The position numbers and the translations under genes are program-made. The notes under the pieces were generated by a model that made no database searches, was not told the origin of the DNA, and worked only from the letters and a program-made list of their open reading frames with translations. This document shows, in pieces, positions 36,900 through 51,100 of a stretch of 64,000 bases of DNA. This DNA comes from Sclerurus mexicanus (Eukaryota > Chordata > Aves > Passeriformes > Furnariidae). The DNA is taken from assembly GCA_013396755.1 (NCBI GenBank), contig VWZF01001871.1, positions 372,001 to 436,000 of the forward strand. The letters are read 5' to 3'. Within the stretch, counting starts at the first letter, position 1. Every line of letters begins with the position of its first letter.

Positions 36900-38892
36900 T
36901 ACTAAAACTTAATTTTATTTTCCTTTAAACATATTAGTCACCTTATGAGCAGAACTTTAATCAAGTCAATATCTCCTGTAATTGAGAAAAATCTATTGTA
37001 TCTTCCCTTGCACTTTTATGAGTAAGTATCTTTCTCAAACACCGACTTAAACAGCTCTTTCTTTGTTGGCCTCTTCAAGGTATTCACATCCAAACATGAT
37101 TATATGGCCACACCTGCTAGTTCTTATGAAAAACAGCTATACAGATTTGAAGTACTGGGAGTTTACAACAGCACTGTACTTCACCTGAATGCAGTTATTT
37201 TTTTCTGGGGGCAGAGGGGAAGGGGACAATCACTTGAGAATATACCATCTCATTGAAATGATGGAAGCTTAAGTTTTATAAAGACTTTCTGAACTGAGGT
37301 TGTTTATGGCATAGTTAAGGCCATGTATCTTTCAAAAATGTGATAGAAAATTACTCAGCATGTTTTAACTATAGTTAAGAGGATTTTTCTTAATAGTCTG
37401 ACTTTTCCTTCATTGACTGAGACCAATCCAAAAGTCAGTTGAAGTATTATTTTAATTAAAAGAAAAATGCAAATGCATTGTGATGTTGGCTATCTGAGGA
37501 GGGAATGTGGGGAAAAAATCAGCTACACTGCAGCATCTCTTCAGAAAACAGTTGGGCTTCAGAACTATTTAATGTCGTGCTTTGTAGATCACTAAGCCAG
37601 TTAGTAAAAATTCAGACTCTTGAATAAATGTAATCAGGTTGACCTGTCAAATGATGTGGTGTTGCTATGGGGCTTTTTTTTCTTTTTTCCAACTTAAAAT
37701 TTCAGGCTCTGTGAAACATTTGCCTAGACCAAATATGCAAGGTGCCATGGATTAACAACACGGACCCATATGGAATGTGTTTGAAGTTTTCAAGAAGTTA
37801 TCCTGCCAGACTTCATTCCTTAATGACCTTTGATACACCTTGGATAGTAGAAAGGCAGTTCAGAATCGTATCTTGTAATCATATGATTTTGGCAGCTATG
37901 AAGGATGCTAAAAGTTAAGGCTTTTATCCACAAACAATGGTGTATATTAATAAACTCTATACCATATTTACAAATGCTTTCTCTTGTATTAAAACTAACA
38001 GTATTCTGTTCACAGTGCCAATGTTTTTACAGGTAGCAATCCCACAGTACTCCAGTATTTTGGCATGGGAATCAGTAGCGCTTTGTATTTACAGAAAATG
38101 TACATGTATGAATATAAACAGGTTACTTGAAACAGTACTCAAAAGATAGATCTGTTTGTGTTTCAAAGGTTTAGACTGTACTACACCTTCCCTTTCGGTT
38201 GCGAGGGAATACTGTTCCTTGCAATGAGAAGATGCCTGTCTTTTATCCAAAGTGGCATAAAAATGATTACCAAAATGAGCCTTATTACACTGGAGGCGTG
38301 TATACAGAGAGTAACTTCAGTCCAGGGTTTATAGATCTGTTGTTTAGTGCACAGAATACAAAAGTTAAAAAGGTTTTTGTTTTAATTACTAAAACAACCA
38401 GACTCTCTCTGCTCTCTCTGAGCACCATCTCAGTCAGCCCGTGTCCTCTGGATGCTGAAGATGCTGGTGGTTTAATGTGCAGCCCAGCTGCCAGCCTGGA
38501 ACACGTGTGGCACTCTGGGCCTATATACATATGTCACAGTATGACTTGTGGTAAAGGAATATAACCAAGAGTGCCTTTCTGTCTCCCCTGTTCTCCCAAG
38601 AATGCAGCCATAACTGCTGCTGACCGGGACTCTGCACTCAGGCAGTTTGTGGTCAGGAGTGACGGATGGCACCAGACATGCACAGGACAAAGAGAGGGAG
38701 AGGAACGTGAGGGTCAGAAAGAAACCCAGCAGAACTGCGGGCTTGCTCGTGAGGACCCTTTTACAGCTTCTGCTTTGCCATGTCTTCCCTTTGCATGGTC
38801 TTGACAACAGGCTCCTGGCTCCCCGGGATCTTGCTTGCTGCTGTGACCAAGACGGAGATAGCAGTGCTATAAGGAAAAGTGCAAAGCTGCCA
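36900..38892 (-). other. PDE7B: PDE7B 3'UTR (extent tentative)
   Basis: Sequence after the PDE7B stop, down to the first AATAAA on the minus strand (TTTATT on the plus strand at 36914-36919). Later signals farther down, to about 34.3 kb, could give a longer UTR. Open frames inside it, including one of 146 codons at 38472-38912, are treated as chance. Confidence 0.45.
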
Positions 38893-39110
38893 CTAAGGAG
38901 TCTCTTCTTCATTTAAAGTCTGTTCCTGGCTGCCAGTCACTTGACCTGAGTGGTCATTGCTCCTACTACTGCTGTGTTGTTTGTGGAGCAAACTTCTCCA
39001 CTTGGCCTTGTTCCTCCTGAGATGGTTTAGCATATTTTCAGATAGGGGAGTATCACCTGTAAACTGGGCCCACCTCTCAAAGAGTGGCTCAACGATGTAT
39101 GTCATGAACC
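38893..39110 (-). CDS. PDE7B: PDE7B terminal coding exon
   Basis: It reads GFMTYIVEPLFERWAQFTGD, then the last helices and a polar Ser/Asn/Glu-rich tail ending EEETP, stop TAG at 38895-38893. The acceptor ctccccag precedes GG, completing the Gly codon split by the previous exon. Confidence 0.93.
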
Positions 39111-42100
39111 CTGGGGAGACACACAAGGGACACCTGGTGAGCAACAAGTTCATTCCACAAGTGCACTGCCCAGCAGAGTGCCTCGAGAGCAATGTTAAGT
39201 GGCAAAATCCCTGATGAGAAATAACAATAAACCCCCAAACAGACATCAATTCCTTTTGAAATGCACAGCTTTTGACCACAATACATGATGAGATATGGCT
39301 TTATCTGCATGTGTAACAGTAAAATCTGTAAGAGTCTCTGAGGAGATTTAAGACAAGAAAGTGACCAGTGTTTAATCACACATTGGCTGAAATTTTTCTC
39401 CTTTGATAATTTTTCCCTTACGCAATGACTACTTTGTCTTTCTATGGAACACTTAGCTTAGATAGATTTCTCTTTGAACATTTTAATTTAGAATATGTTT
39501 TGTAACTCTTGTGGTATCCACAGTTATTGTTAAAACAATTAAGAGTGGGTTGGGTGGTGAAGAAAAGCTTCTCTTTCAGCTTGTGCCATAGTGAAATAAA
39601 CATGAGGAGAATTACTTACCAATCTGTATGCTTGGTATTGTATCCTTCTGCTGATTACAAAGGGGGCTTATTTCCAGTTCAAATTTTTGTTCTAGATCAC
39701 CTGCAAAAAAAAAAGAAAATATTTTGGTGCCACTTCTATCTCTTCTTCATACCTATGCCATGCTCTTACAATGACTGCAACTCTGAATTTGAGCAGTTGG
39801 AATCTTCTACCAATGATGACCATGTTAAATGTCTAAATACCTTCCTTTTCTGGACTTTTTAGGTATCAGAGAAACTGATTATCCATACAAAGAAAAATCT
39901 AAGAAAAGATAACTTTTGAATGAACATTAAATCTGAGCATGTAAGTGTTCTGAGTACCTTAATCTTTAAAATAGACTCTCACATGAAAGACCTTTAAGAC
40001 ATACTAGTTCATTTACTCACTACTCAAATGTCTTCCTAACAAAATTGCAGAATATAAATTTTAGAAGAAATGGGTCTCCAGTAGTACTGTAGGGTGAGTT
40101 GGCTGGAGGAATCTGCTCACTCCAGATGCCACCTCAAATAGCTCCTGATGCAGAATTGACCAGATTTGGCATTGAGATGATGCTTATAAAAAGTCAGTAG
40201 AAACTATACCTACAGAAACAGTCACACAGGACAGTCTTCTCTATGTAGCTGTGACAGGAGATGTTTTTTATGCAGTTGAAGGTAATGAGTAGCAATGACC
40301 CCGTGTATACTGGAGGTGTCACAGAGGACCACAAGCCAGCTGGATTTAAGAATTCAGCAGAAAAACACCTCAGAGAGTCTCATTTGCTCACTGCCATCCA
40401 GACAACAGTCACTTGTTCTGCTGGAGAGGTGGCACTTCCTGTGCTTGCAATCACTTCAAGCAAAGGTTGCTGTGAGTTAAGTTTTAGGTGTGTTTTTGTT
40501 TTTTAAACAAACACTCTCTGTCTGCGAGTGCAACACATTCACCCTTTGTGATTGTTAGCCTTCTCTGCCAGTGTTCAATCCTGCTTACTTTCCTGTTTGC
40601 AGTATGGAAGGGAAGTGAGGGTTAATTGCGTGCAAGCTAAGATGTGACACTTCCCCTCAGACAATAATATTTTGTCCACCTGATTTACTAATAAGGATAT
40701 AGTGAGGGCTGGTTAGGCAGAACTGTCCTGTGAGAAAGAGAGACCTACTAGTTCAGGCAAAACACTGTATTCAACCCATAAAGAAATATTTTGCTTTAAA
40801 TCCACTGTTTTTGTTTAAAAGCTCTTTTCTCCCCACTAACAGTTTTGACTTAAATGCTATTGTGCTACTCAGGTTCTATAAGCCCCATATAAAATACCAT
40901 GTGCATTTTTAAGCCTTGCCTTTCTTCTCTCTGCAGCATGCAATTTCTTAAATTTGAACACAGTATTTTCAGTTGTAATTAGCTATTTAGAAAATATCAG
41001 AGAAACCTTTTTAGCTTCATGATTAATCAAAAGGAACAATTTAGCAAAATCGACACAAAAAACCAGTCTGTCATATTTCCAAATGTGCAGTTTGACTGTT
41101 GTCTTATCTACCTTCCAAAACTTTTTGACTGAATAAAGTGTCTAACTTCAGTGACATCTCCTCTGTAGGTATTCTGGGTTGAAAATGATTGACCTGCCTG
41201 ACTCAAAATGGATCAACATCCTCTTGTCTTTGAGAAGTAATTTAATTAACAAAAATAAGATTTTCCTTTGTATGGTAATAACTTAAAATGATGGTCAATT
41301 TTCTTATGCTTCAGGTTGCTCATCAACAGAAAAACCTCATGAAAGAAATTGATCATAAATGTTGCTTAAACATTAGCCATTTTCTTGAAATTTTTCTTAC
41401 CAGTTCCAGTTTCATGTAAATAAATCAAGTTGCATTACTTACCCTGTCTTCCTAATTGACTTTTAAAGTATCTGAGAATGAGTTAAAGTAATTTTCTAAG
41501 AAAAATTTGTGTTGGCAGCTGCTGTAGATGACATCAGGTGCTCCCTGAAACATACCTGGGTTGTGTATTTTATTTACTAACAGATGTAGCATAGATGCAC
41601 CAGAAGACTGGAAGATCAGGATCCACATCTATTAAAATGGCATTAGAAATGTTTGATACAAAAAATGTTAAAACTTCGTATCTGTTCCAGAAGGAAGATT
41701 AAACAAGGCACTAATTGTGGTATTCTCTGTCTCATCTATAGTTAAAAATCAAAACATGAAAGCTATGGTTCTCAAATGTTGAACTTAGTGCTAAAAAATA
41801 CCTTCAAGCCCCAGCATTGTATGCAAGGTGGTAGAGAGGTCTACAAAAAAATTTTAAAGTCATAATGGTATCTAAATACATGCTGTTTAATACTGGGGTT
41901 TTTTGTATCACTTAACAGTATTATATAGTCACTAGCAATAGTCAGATTGGAGTTTCTGTATATTGTCCCACACGAAACGCTCTTTTTCTCCTTGTGACAC
42001 TTTAACAGGTCTCATATACTCAAATGTCTCCTTTCAGAAGTATATTTTAGATGTTAGACTAATAAATCTTGAGGGCTGTGGAAAAAGCTGACACTTACAG

Positions 42101-45100
42101 GAGATGAGAGTGCTGTCTTTCTTGTCATGGTCCCTCAACACACTAAAGATGAGGTACAGCACGAGTGGGGCCCTGTTCTCATGAGCTGGATATTCATTAT
42201 GCCTTGACTGATCTGCATCTGGCAAGTTGCGTATGCTGCTTCAAAGGCATCAAAGCCAAAGACATTTTACCAGCTGAAACTGACATTGGCTGAAAATTAA
42301 CTTGCTGACCTATTTGTCCTTGTTATGGACTAACTGTACCAGGTACCAGCTCAGATGTGGCTTAATTTTGTAGTGCAGAATTTTAAATGAACCGAGAATT
42401 TCACTGTGTGCTTTTCCAGTGTTTGTACCATTTGCCTTCCGACTCCCAGCATGCTCTGAACAAAGAATTTAGCTGTGATTAAACTCTGCTGCACCCTGTA
42501 TTGTAGCACAGAATGACCTTGCCTATGCAGATGGAGCCAAATCGTGTAATTACTGTGTTTCAAAAAAAGCCCTGCCTGACTGCGCTCTCTGCAGGGGTTT
42601 GAAAACATTTGCAATAGGTTCTAGCTGAGGTTTGGCTTGCCTGCTTTGGCCCTTTCAACAGCATGCTGGGAAGCGTGTTTGAACCCTTTCTCTGCATTTG
42701 CAGACAGAAGAATGTGTCATATTTGGGAAACAGTGAGAGTAAGCCTCCCATCAGAGTTGCAGTGGGAGCATGAAAAATGAGATAAAACACAGTGGACAGT
42801 GGTAGGATTTTGGGGCGGTGTGGCCCCGGCACCGTTCCAGCTCAGAAACGCTAACGGTGCCAGAGGGCTCTCAGAGAAGATCTCACATGTGGGCTCTTCT
42901 GCTGAATTCCAGCACTGAGGCCCAGCAGAGCCCTCCCTCCTGCCTGATGCTCCTAGAGGAACAGCAAGGGCAGAGAAACGCTGCTCTTCTGCCACTTCCC
43001 ACTTTTCCAATGTGCCAGCATATCTCTGAACATCTCCTCCCCGAGGGACATTTCAAGGCAAGGGGGTTATGCTGAATGCTTCCTCTGACTCGTTCCACAA
43101 AACACATGGAAAGGTGAGGTAAGAGGGGACCACTGTGAGCTGAAGGGGCTCACCTTGCCGGTAAAACTCTTCACAGACCCGCTCACTCCACTGTTTGCTC
43201 AGATCCCAGAGCCGGCAAGGGTTGCAAATGTCAGCACACTTGAGTGCAATCTGAAAGCAAGAAGAAAAATAGGAGTGAGAAAAGAAGTTGCTGTCTAGCC
43301 ATGCTTCAGCAGTAAATCTGCAGTCATGGAACTCCCAGGCCTCACCAGCAATGCTGGGAAGGGTTAAGATTACCTCTTACTGACTCAGCCTCACCCAAAT
43401 ACGCCCTTTAAGGAAAGAGCATTTATTTAAGCTGCAAACAAAACTTTCATTCAGCCCTCCAATTTACCATTGTGAGAACAAGAGGAGGGCCAAATTCCAA
43501 GGCTGCAAAGCGTTTTGGATATTCCTTGCAAGGAGCAAGCCAACAAAAGCCTGAGGCTGGCTCCTGCTGACATCTTGGCTCAGCATTCATGGCTGATGAC
43601 AAGGAAGCCAAGTTGGGCATCACTTCTCTGCGGTCTCAGTGAGTGACCTTGCCTCTCACTTCAATTACACATCATCTTAATGTCTGCATATTTTTGTTTA
43701 CAAAGCTAAGCACAGGGCTCTGTGCACTGCCCCTGGCTTAGTTCCACTTAGTTAACTAGTACTTTTAAGTGCTTTGCAGGAAATGAGTACAGAAGGGCAA
43801 GAGGTTTTTAAAATCAAGTAACTGCTTCAGAAAAGTAAACCATGTAGTAGTCTGCCTGTCTTATTGCCTTGGAACAAGATGTTCATGTCATGAACACAGT
43901 CAGTTAGCCTGACAGAGGTCAGAAGTCATTCTGGCACCCGCGAAGAAAACATAAGAAATATTTCCTGTATAAATTCAGACCTGTGAACTGGAGGAGGGAA
44001 GTCTCCAAGTCACTTTTCTTTCTGGATTAAGCTGATTAGCCTTAATATTACTCTTACAGGGACCTTTCAAACATTCTTTAGCTTATTCCAGTAAATCAAG
44101 ATTTCTTGATTTTTTTCTTTTTTGCTTCCACAACTAATCCACCAGGTAAGTAAATATTAGAACGTCTGCTTTTTAGTTCCTATCTTCAAGAAAGCGGATA
44201 AGAAATCTTTTTGCCATAGTTGATAACTTTAATTCTTCTGCTTTTGGCATTTGCACAACTTTTTTGCCGACTCTGTTCAGAAATATTATAAGCCCTGCAT
44301 GGTCTATGCCGGACTCAGACAGAAGACTGTGTTTGATGCAGGACAGGTGAGCAGTTACTACATTTCCCACACTGTTGGAGGGGGAAGAATTAACAGATCA
44401 GCACTTCTTTCCTTGCAACAGTCAAAGTTACAGAAAAGGTGACAAAATGAAAACATGTAGGTATTTATCAATGATAATGATTGCTTCAACTTCTTTACGT
44501 ATTTAAGAATGAAATTAATGTAATTTCTCCAAAAAAGCAAATATATGCAGCTACTTTAATCACGATAATGCTTTAATAGGTAGAGGCTTATTCTGAAGAG
44601 TCTGCTAATGACTGCAGCTTAGCTGGAAGAACCAGTGTGAATCTATTTGATTTCTGAATAAAGCATGTTTTTTTCATTAGCTGGGCAGATGCACTAGAGA
44701 AGTATCTGCTGCCATGGCAACAACTGTCTCCGCAGAGGCAGTTTCTGAGCATCCATCACAGGAGGAGGAGTTGGCCACCTGATGTCAGGCTGTCCTGTAA
44801 AGACCACCACTGAGGGGGCTCTCCTGCATGGTGCTAGAAAAATAACACCAGTGGAGAGAGAGACACTACAGTCAAAACATCACCTAGCAAGAGAAGCAGT
44901 GTCCTGGAAATAAAATAATTACTAGCTTATTTTCATTTCTTAGCATTTGACACTCTCCTGTATCTGTTGCATTCACAGCTTTTTAACTCAAGCAAATTAC
45001 ATAAGGAAATACTGGAGGCACCTTATGCTTGCCTGACATGCCAGGTGGCAGAAGGAAAGTGTTTATGTAATAGGTAAGGAAAGGCTGATGTCCAGACACG

Positions 45101-48100
45101 CCATCCTGTGCTACTCTAATACTAGGAAATACTGTGACTTGAAAAATGAGTAAAAACAACAGTGAAAAAAATATTTTTTGAAGTTACCTGTAGCATAAAA
45201 TGTCTGTCTTGTGCATCCTCCAGCCTCAAATCCTGATTGTCAAGGTGAGATTTCAGACGGATCAAAAACTCATTCTGCCTGTTGATGTCTGTTGCCAAGA
45301 TCAGGGAGCCCAACTGCTGCTCGATGTCCTGTCTGCGTGGAGGAAAATAAGCCCCTTTAATCGTGGAACCATTGAGCATTAATAGCTCAAAACAACCTGC
45401 TACAGATCACAGCTGGCATAAAGCTTCCCTGTTCTTTATGGATCTGGTTTGGTCAGTCTCTGCTGGGGTTTGTGAGGTACGACCGTTCTACCTGCCTAGA
45501 TGGGTTCAAGAGGAATAGATAATGTAGAAGAAAACTGCTTGTTGGCACAGGTTGTTCTGGAAGCTTCTGAAAAGTACTAGGAAAGTACAAAAAACCACCC
45601 CAAAACAACAGCACGATGCATCAAGAAAAATGCTCACGTCTTAACTTCAGCTGCTCAGAGCTGACTGGTGAATACTGCAACTTTGAAGTTGCAGTCAAAG
45701 TTGTGAAGGTCTGAAGTCCAATTGAAGTTGTTGGCCTGACGCAAAGAATTTCTGGAAGGATACAGAGCTTATTGCTTCCAGGTAACTTGTTTATATTCTT
45801 GGTAAGGTCAACTGTGATTAAAAATTTAGTATCGCAGTCTGTTCCCTGGCTCAATCTGCATTCCTTGGTGGGACTAGCACTGCACAAAACCAGCAGGTAC
45901 AAAGCTAGCAGCAACTTGGCCAAGATGCTCGTGTTGCTGCTTTTTTTTTGCTTCACCTGTGAAAACGAGACCACGCTTTCTCAGCCAGGTGTGGAAGTCC
46001 TGAGCAGTCTAGATGCTACTCGACCAACTCCTTCAATTTCCTATTTCATGCTTTATAATCACTAATTCCTTCCATATTTGGTTGATGCTATGTAAAATGA
46101 AAAATGCCAGCACTTGATCTGAAGAGGTCCACTCCTGCTTGGCCTCCCCATGCTCCTGGTGCTGAGAGCGCTGTGCTCCTGTGCTGCAGAAGTGGCTAGG
46201 TCTTAGAAAATACTTCTGCTGTATAAGTCTGTCTCATGACTCCACACTGGCACCAAGTGAGGGCAGGAAGTTCAGCCTATTCTGAAGCCTGTGCCTAGTG
46301 TCCTTTTAAGAAGAGCGAAAGACGCCATGGGCTAGTTTCAGTGATGTATTTCTTCTAGTGGACACTTACGTCACCTCCTTGGGCAGATGGGCGAGGAGCC
46401 GTGACTCTCGAAGCATGCCTATTGTAGATCGCCAATGATGATTTTCCAGCACTGAAACGTTCTAGGGAGGAGCAATAGGAATAAACATAAGGATTAGGCA
46501 GGTATCCATGGTGCACGTGACACCCAGAGCTGGTTGGACATGCTGTAACATCAGTCTAAAATGTGTAGGTTTTAGCCACATTTGGATTAGAGTAATTGGT
46601 CTAGACTTCTATAGTGAAGGACCTCGTGCTTCTGGGTTTAGTAGCTAAGGTCAGCCCTAGAGCCCTATTGTGCTACAGTTTTTGAGTCCTGCTGTGAACA
46701 GAGGAGCTAATCTCATCTGAGTGGGAGGTAGCTTGCATTCTAACAGATTTATTAACAAATGAATTAAAGCAGGGGTGCAAAATTGTATTTTTACCTCCTA
46801 CTGATCCCTGGTTGACTTCTCAGCCTCTACAGTTTGAATGCAGAGTGGACAAGAAAAAGAAAACTGAACTGCCAGATTTCCCCTGGGGCCGGGGAACTGG
46901 AAGCTGCCTGCAGCTGCTCAGTGAAAGCAAGAGGGGTAGCAGTATTGCTGAGCATTTGCAGGCTCCAGCAACTCAGTCTGCAACAAATTTCTGCAACAAT
47001 TTTTGAGTCCTTTTTGTTTGTTTGCTTCCAACTAAGTAGAACTAAAGTTAGGTCAGAAAAAATTGCTAGGGAACAGAAACCCAGCTTTCTAAGTTGTTGG
47101 CAAATTACAACAAATTGGGTATCTTGTGTCTGATGACTTGAAATTACTACTCTAACACGCAATGCATTTGACAATCATCACTTGTTTAGTTCATACAGTA
47201 CTTTCTACCACCCAATGCCTCAGAAAAGTCACTTGTTCAGAAACCTCCAGCATCTATTCCCTGTTTGGGGCAGTTTATGCCTGTTGCAGTAGGTAAGTAC
47301 TGGATTAAAAAAACCCAAAACATAACCAAACCTTTAGAGCAAGTAGCAGAGCAAGGACTACACTATGGCAGTGCCAATTGGGAAAGTAGAGTCAGAATGC
47401 CTCTTTCCAGCCACTGTTAATCCCTAGCTCCCTTATACACAGTCTGAGTTGTTGCTGCTGTAGTACTGCCTTTCCTGTGGGACATGACACACAGTTTCCA
47501 CTTTTCCAAGAGGGACTGAACAATATTTCCTCCTTACAGCCTCCCCAACCCCCTTTCTAATCCTGTCATATCTAATGACTGCTGAAACACTAAACATTGC
47601 CAGTAACCAAGATCCAATTTGCATTTTCATTTTTCTTGAAGCTTCATGCTCAAAATTACTGCAAAGGTGAGAGTGCAAATTGGATTTACAGTACTTCCTG
47701 CAACACTTTGTGTTGCTTTTGAATTCATACAAACAACACTGCTTTGGAATTTCTTTGGGTTTGTTTGGTTGTCTATTTCCCTTACAGATATCAGGGACAC
47801 TGAGGGAAAAACCCAAAGTAAAACCACCTCCAAAACTTTCAAACCATGCAAAAACTAAGTCCTTTCTTTAGGAAGAGCTGACAGACTCAGACCTCAACAT
47901 CAGTTATGCAGTATCAAAATTAATTTAGACAGCAGTTCTGTTCATTTGCCAACCTAAATATCCCTTTTCTCCTTTTGCCTAAATGCATCGGGATGGGCTT
48001 CTGCAACCCTACACTCTGACCAAGAAAAACAGGAGAATATAATAGGGCATAAAACCAGGTTTTTTCCCCATTTTTTCACCTACCTAGTCACAGAGCTGAA

Positions 48101-51100
48101 TCCTGGTCCCAAGAGTCACCCCAAGACCACAGGCTGCCATCTTCCTACCCTGAAGTAAATTAGACAGACTCTACCTGACTGACACCTCTGCTTTTTGGGA
48201 AGGCATACACTTAAGTTTAAGACAGTGCCTGTGCACACAGGTTCCTGTGACCCTGGCCTGACTGCACTCTTGAAACATTCCAACAGGAGAGATCCCCCTT
48301 AGAGCACCCTGTTGTCCCCACGTCCGTTCCAGCATGGCAGCCTTACTTACTGCGAGGAGCTGCTTCAGCAGCACCTGCCTCAACCAAGGAATTACACTCC
48401 GTGGATGCAGCTGCTCCTTGACCATACTGAAGGCCAGCCAGAACAGGGCTGAGCGTGTAGGCATCTGAGAACTTTCCTGCATCCAATTAATAGTTACTCA
48501 AAGGAAAAAGCAAACTCAGGTAATCATCCCAGGCTATTTCCCCTTCTGTAAGTTGCCTGCTGCTATAGGGGGAACCTTAAACTGACACTGCTGCACTACC
48601 TAGTTTCCCAGGCTACCAGTACATGGAGAAGGGAAAAGGAAAGGCTGAGTTAACAAGCAATAACTGAGCATGAGGTCATATGACTCCCCTCTTAAATGTA
48701 AGGCACCAGCATCCCCAAAGCAGCTGCCAACAATTAGTAGAGTCAGCTATTCCACCTAGGAGCACACTACAGCATTATTAAAACTAATTGCCATGAGCCA
48801 GCTGATGGCCTAGGTTGGTGGGGAGATATCCCATGGAGGGAAAAGTTTGTGTGCTGCTTGGCAGACTGGGGTTCTCAGCTCTGCTTCACTTGGCATTTTA
48901 TTTTTTAAAAAAACTGAGTAGCGAAGGTTTGTTTTAAAGGCTACACTATAGGAAGCTTCTGTCATATTTACAGCCTAAACCCAGTGGATTGCTAAAACAC
49001 AGACTTCAGGACTGTGAGGAAAAAAAGCCCATTTATTTTACTTAAACTATCACATTATCTTCAATCTGACTTTCCCTGCACTGCATCTGAACCACTGCAC
49101 TGGACATATGCATTTGAAAAAGAATAGTAACTTGAAGAGAGGAAGACTTGCTATTAACTAGGTGCAGAGTAAACTACTGCTTTAATTCAAAGGGGATCAG
49201 AATTTCTTTCAATCTGGTCATCTGTTCTTAGTCATTGGGCAGTTGGTTTGACTGCACAATGTTAAATACACAACAATGACACTTTAATTAGAAATGGTGC
49301 TTTTAAGTAGAACTGTAATAACTGATGGCCAAAACCTATTTTCCTATTTCCAGCTCATATACATCAGCATTAAAGTTGTAAAGTCTTCTTGCATAGTTTT
49401 CTGAAACCTGTTTTGTACTACATATGTTGTATGTGGTCTTTCCACACTCCTAAACTCTTATCCTTCATTTAAAATTCAGACAATGAAGGTTAGAAGCAAA
49501 GTCTGCATTACATACCACAAGTTCTCTTCTGCTGCTCACAGGAGAACTAAGTGACTTCCAGACACCTACAGTCACTTTCTACACCCCCAGCTGTCTTTGT
49601 AATACTGGAGACTTGAACGAGGCACTTTTATTTTTGTGGAAAATTATGGTCCATGCAATCACATGCAATAGACTCTTGTCGAAATTGCCTTATAGATTAC
49701 AAAAAAAAAAAAGTACATGCATCATAAAATATGGATTTAGTTTTAAAATAAATATTACAAGTTCTGAAGTCCTAAGTGATATCACCCATCTTCCTAAAAC
49801 ATGATTCTTCTCATACTTGCACTTCAGAAGCTGTCAAACATTTTGCATCTTTGTCAAACACTGATGTACCTCATTTTGTAAAACCTTTTCTTCTAAATGT
49901 AAAGTTCTAATTTAAATGTCAAACCATCAAAAGCAAAAAGATGCCATACGTGGATAACCCCACTGTCCCAGTGACAGGTGACTGCCAACTACGTCAAAAC
50001 TTACTTTCTTTTGTTCCTTTTTCTGATTAATCCCAGCAGTTCTGTGGCTCTGCTACTTAAAAACCCAAAACCCAAGAACTTTTTTGTTTCAATTTCAAGC
50101 ACATGTTAAAGTACATGTTTTAAAGAGTATTTGCTGAATCTAAATTTTTTACTAAAAATGCTCTCAGCAAAACTTTTTTTCCAACAGTTATTTTTATTGG
50201 CATCCATGTGCTGTATACTACTGAAGTATTTGGAAACAATCTGGGATCAATTTCAGATAAAGTAAGTCAAACTTGCCCGTGAATGTCCTTAAGCAGAGTA
50301 CTTAAAAAGGCATTTGCTGTTGAAAGATTGCATTTTCTGCATTGTTCACTGCCTTTTCTAACCAACATTTATAAGTATATTCAAGCCCAGTCAACTGAGC
50401 AGAAACCACCCTCTCCAAGATACTAATATTTTAGCTATATTTCTTTCAGATTAGCCTGATTTTCAACCTAATTATATAGTAGTCTTTCTCACTATTAATT
50501 TAGGAAGGAATTGTTTGTACCTTTTCAAAGGACAGGGGTTTTTGTGGAATGGCTCTCCTCACTCCTCTTCAAAGGATCCTTAGTATAACATTCCCAAAAT
50601 CCCTTGGCTTAGGCCCCTGGGTTTTCTCTCTCCTCACTCAGCTGGCTTGACATTTAGAAAAGACTGGAATAATGGACCAGACACATATGGGTGTGACGTA
50701 ATAAGCTGCATCAGTGTACGATGAGGCCAGTCACAAAGTTTTCAGTGTTTGAGCATTACCATCCCCTGGCTGAAGCTCTCACTGTCCAGCCCATTCCCAT
50801 TTCTGAGGGCACGACAGCTGCACCATTACACAATGTAATGTGTAATGGGAAGACCCAAAGATTGCTTGAGTAGTGGAGAACAAGAGAGACTCTATTATTG
50901 GGCAGTAAGCACATGACAGCAATCTCTCAATTTTCTAAGTACATGGAGAAAGGGACATAGCTATTAGTGAGTCTTATTCAGGTAGATTAGTTTTTAACTT
51001 GGGATATTCTGTTCCTGACACCTTATTAAAAAAGCTGAAGTTGACTCTTCCAAACTGTCTGCAAAGCAGTTCAACAGAAAAGGACCTGGGGGTGATGATG

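Noticed and set aside
48171..48482. 103-codon minus-strand frame inside a PDE7B intron
   Set aside because: No fitting splice sites for PDE7B. The flanking exons (52729-52860 and 46370-46461) join directly in phase with the family sequence, so no exon is missing there.
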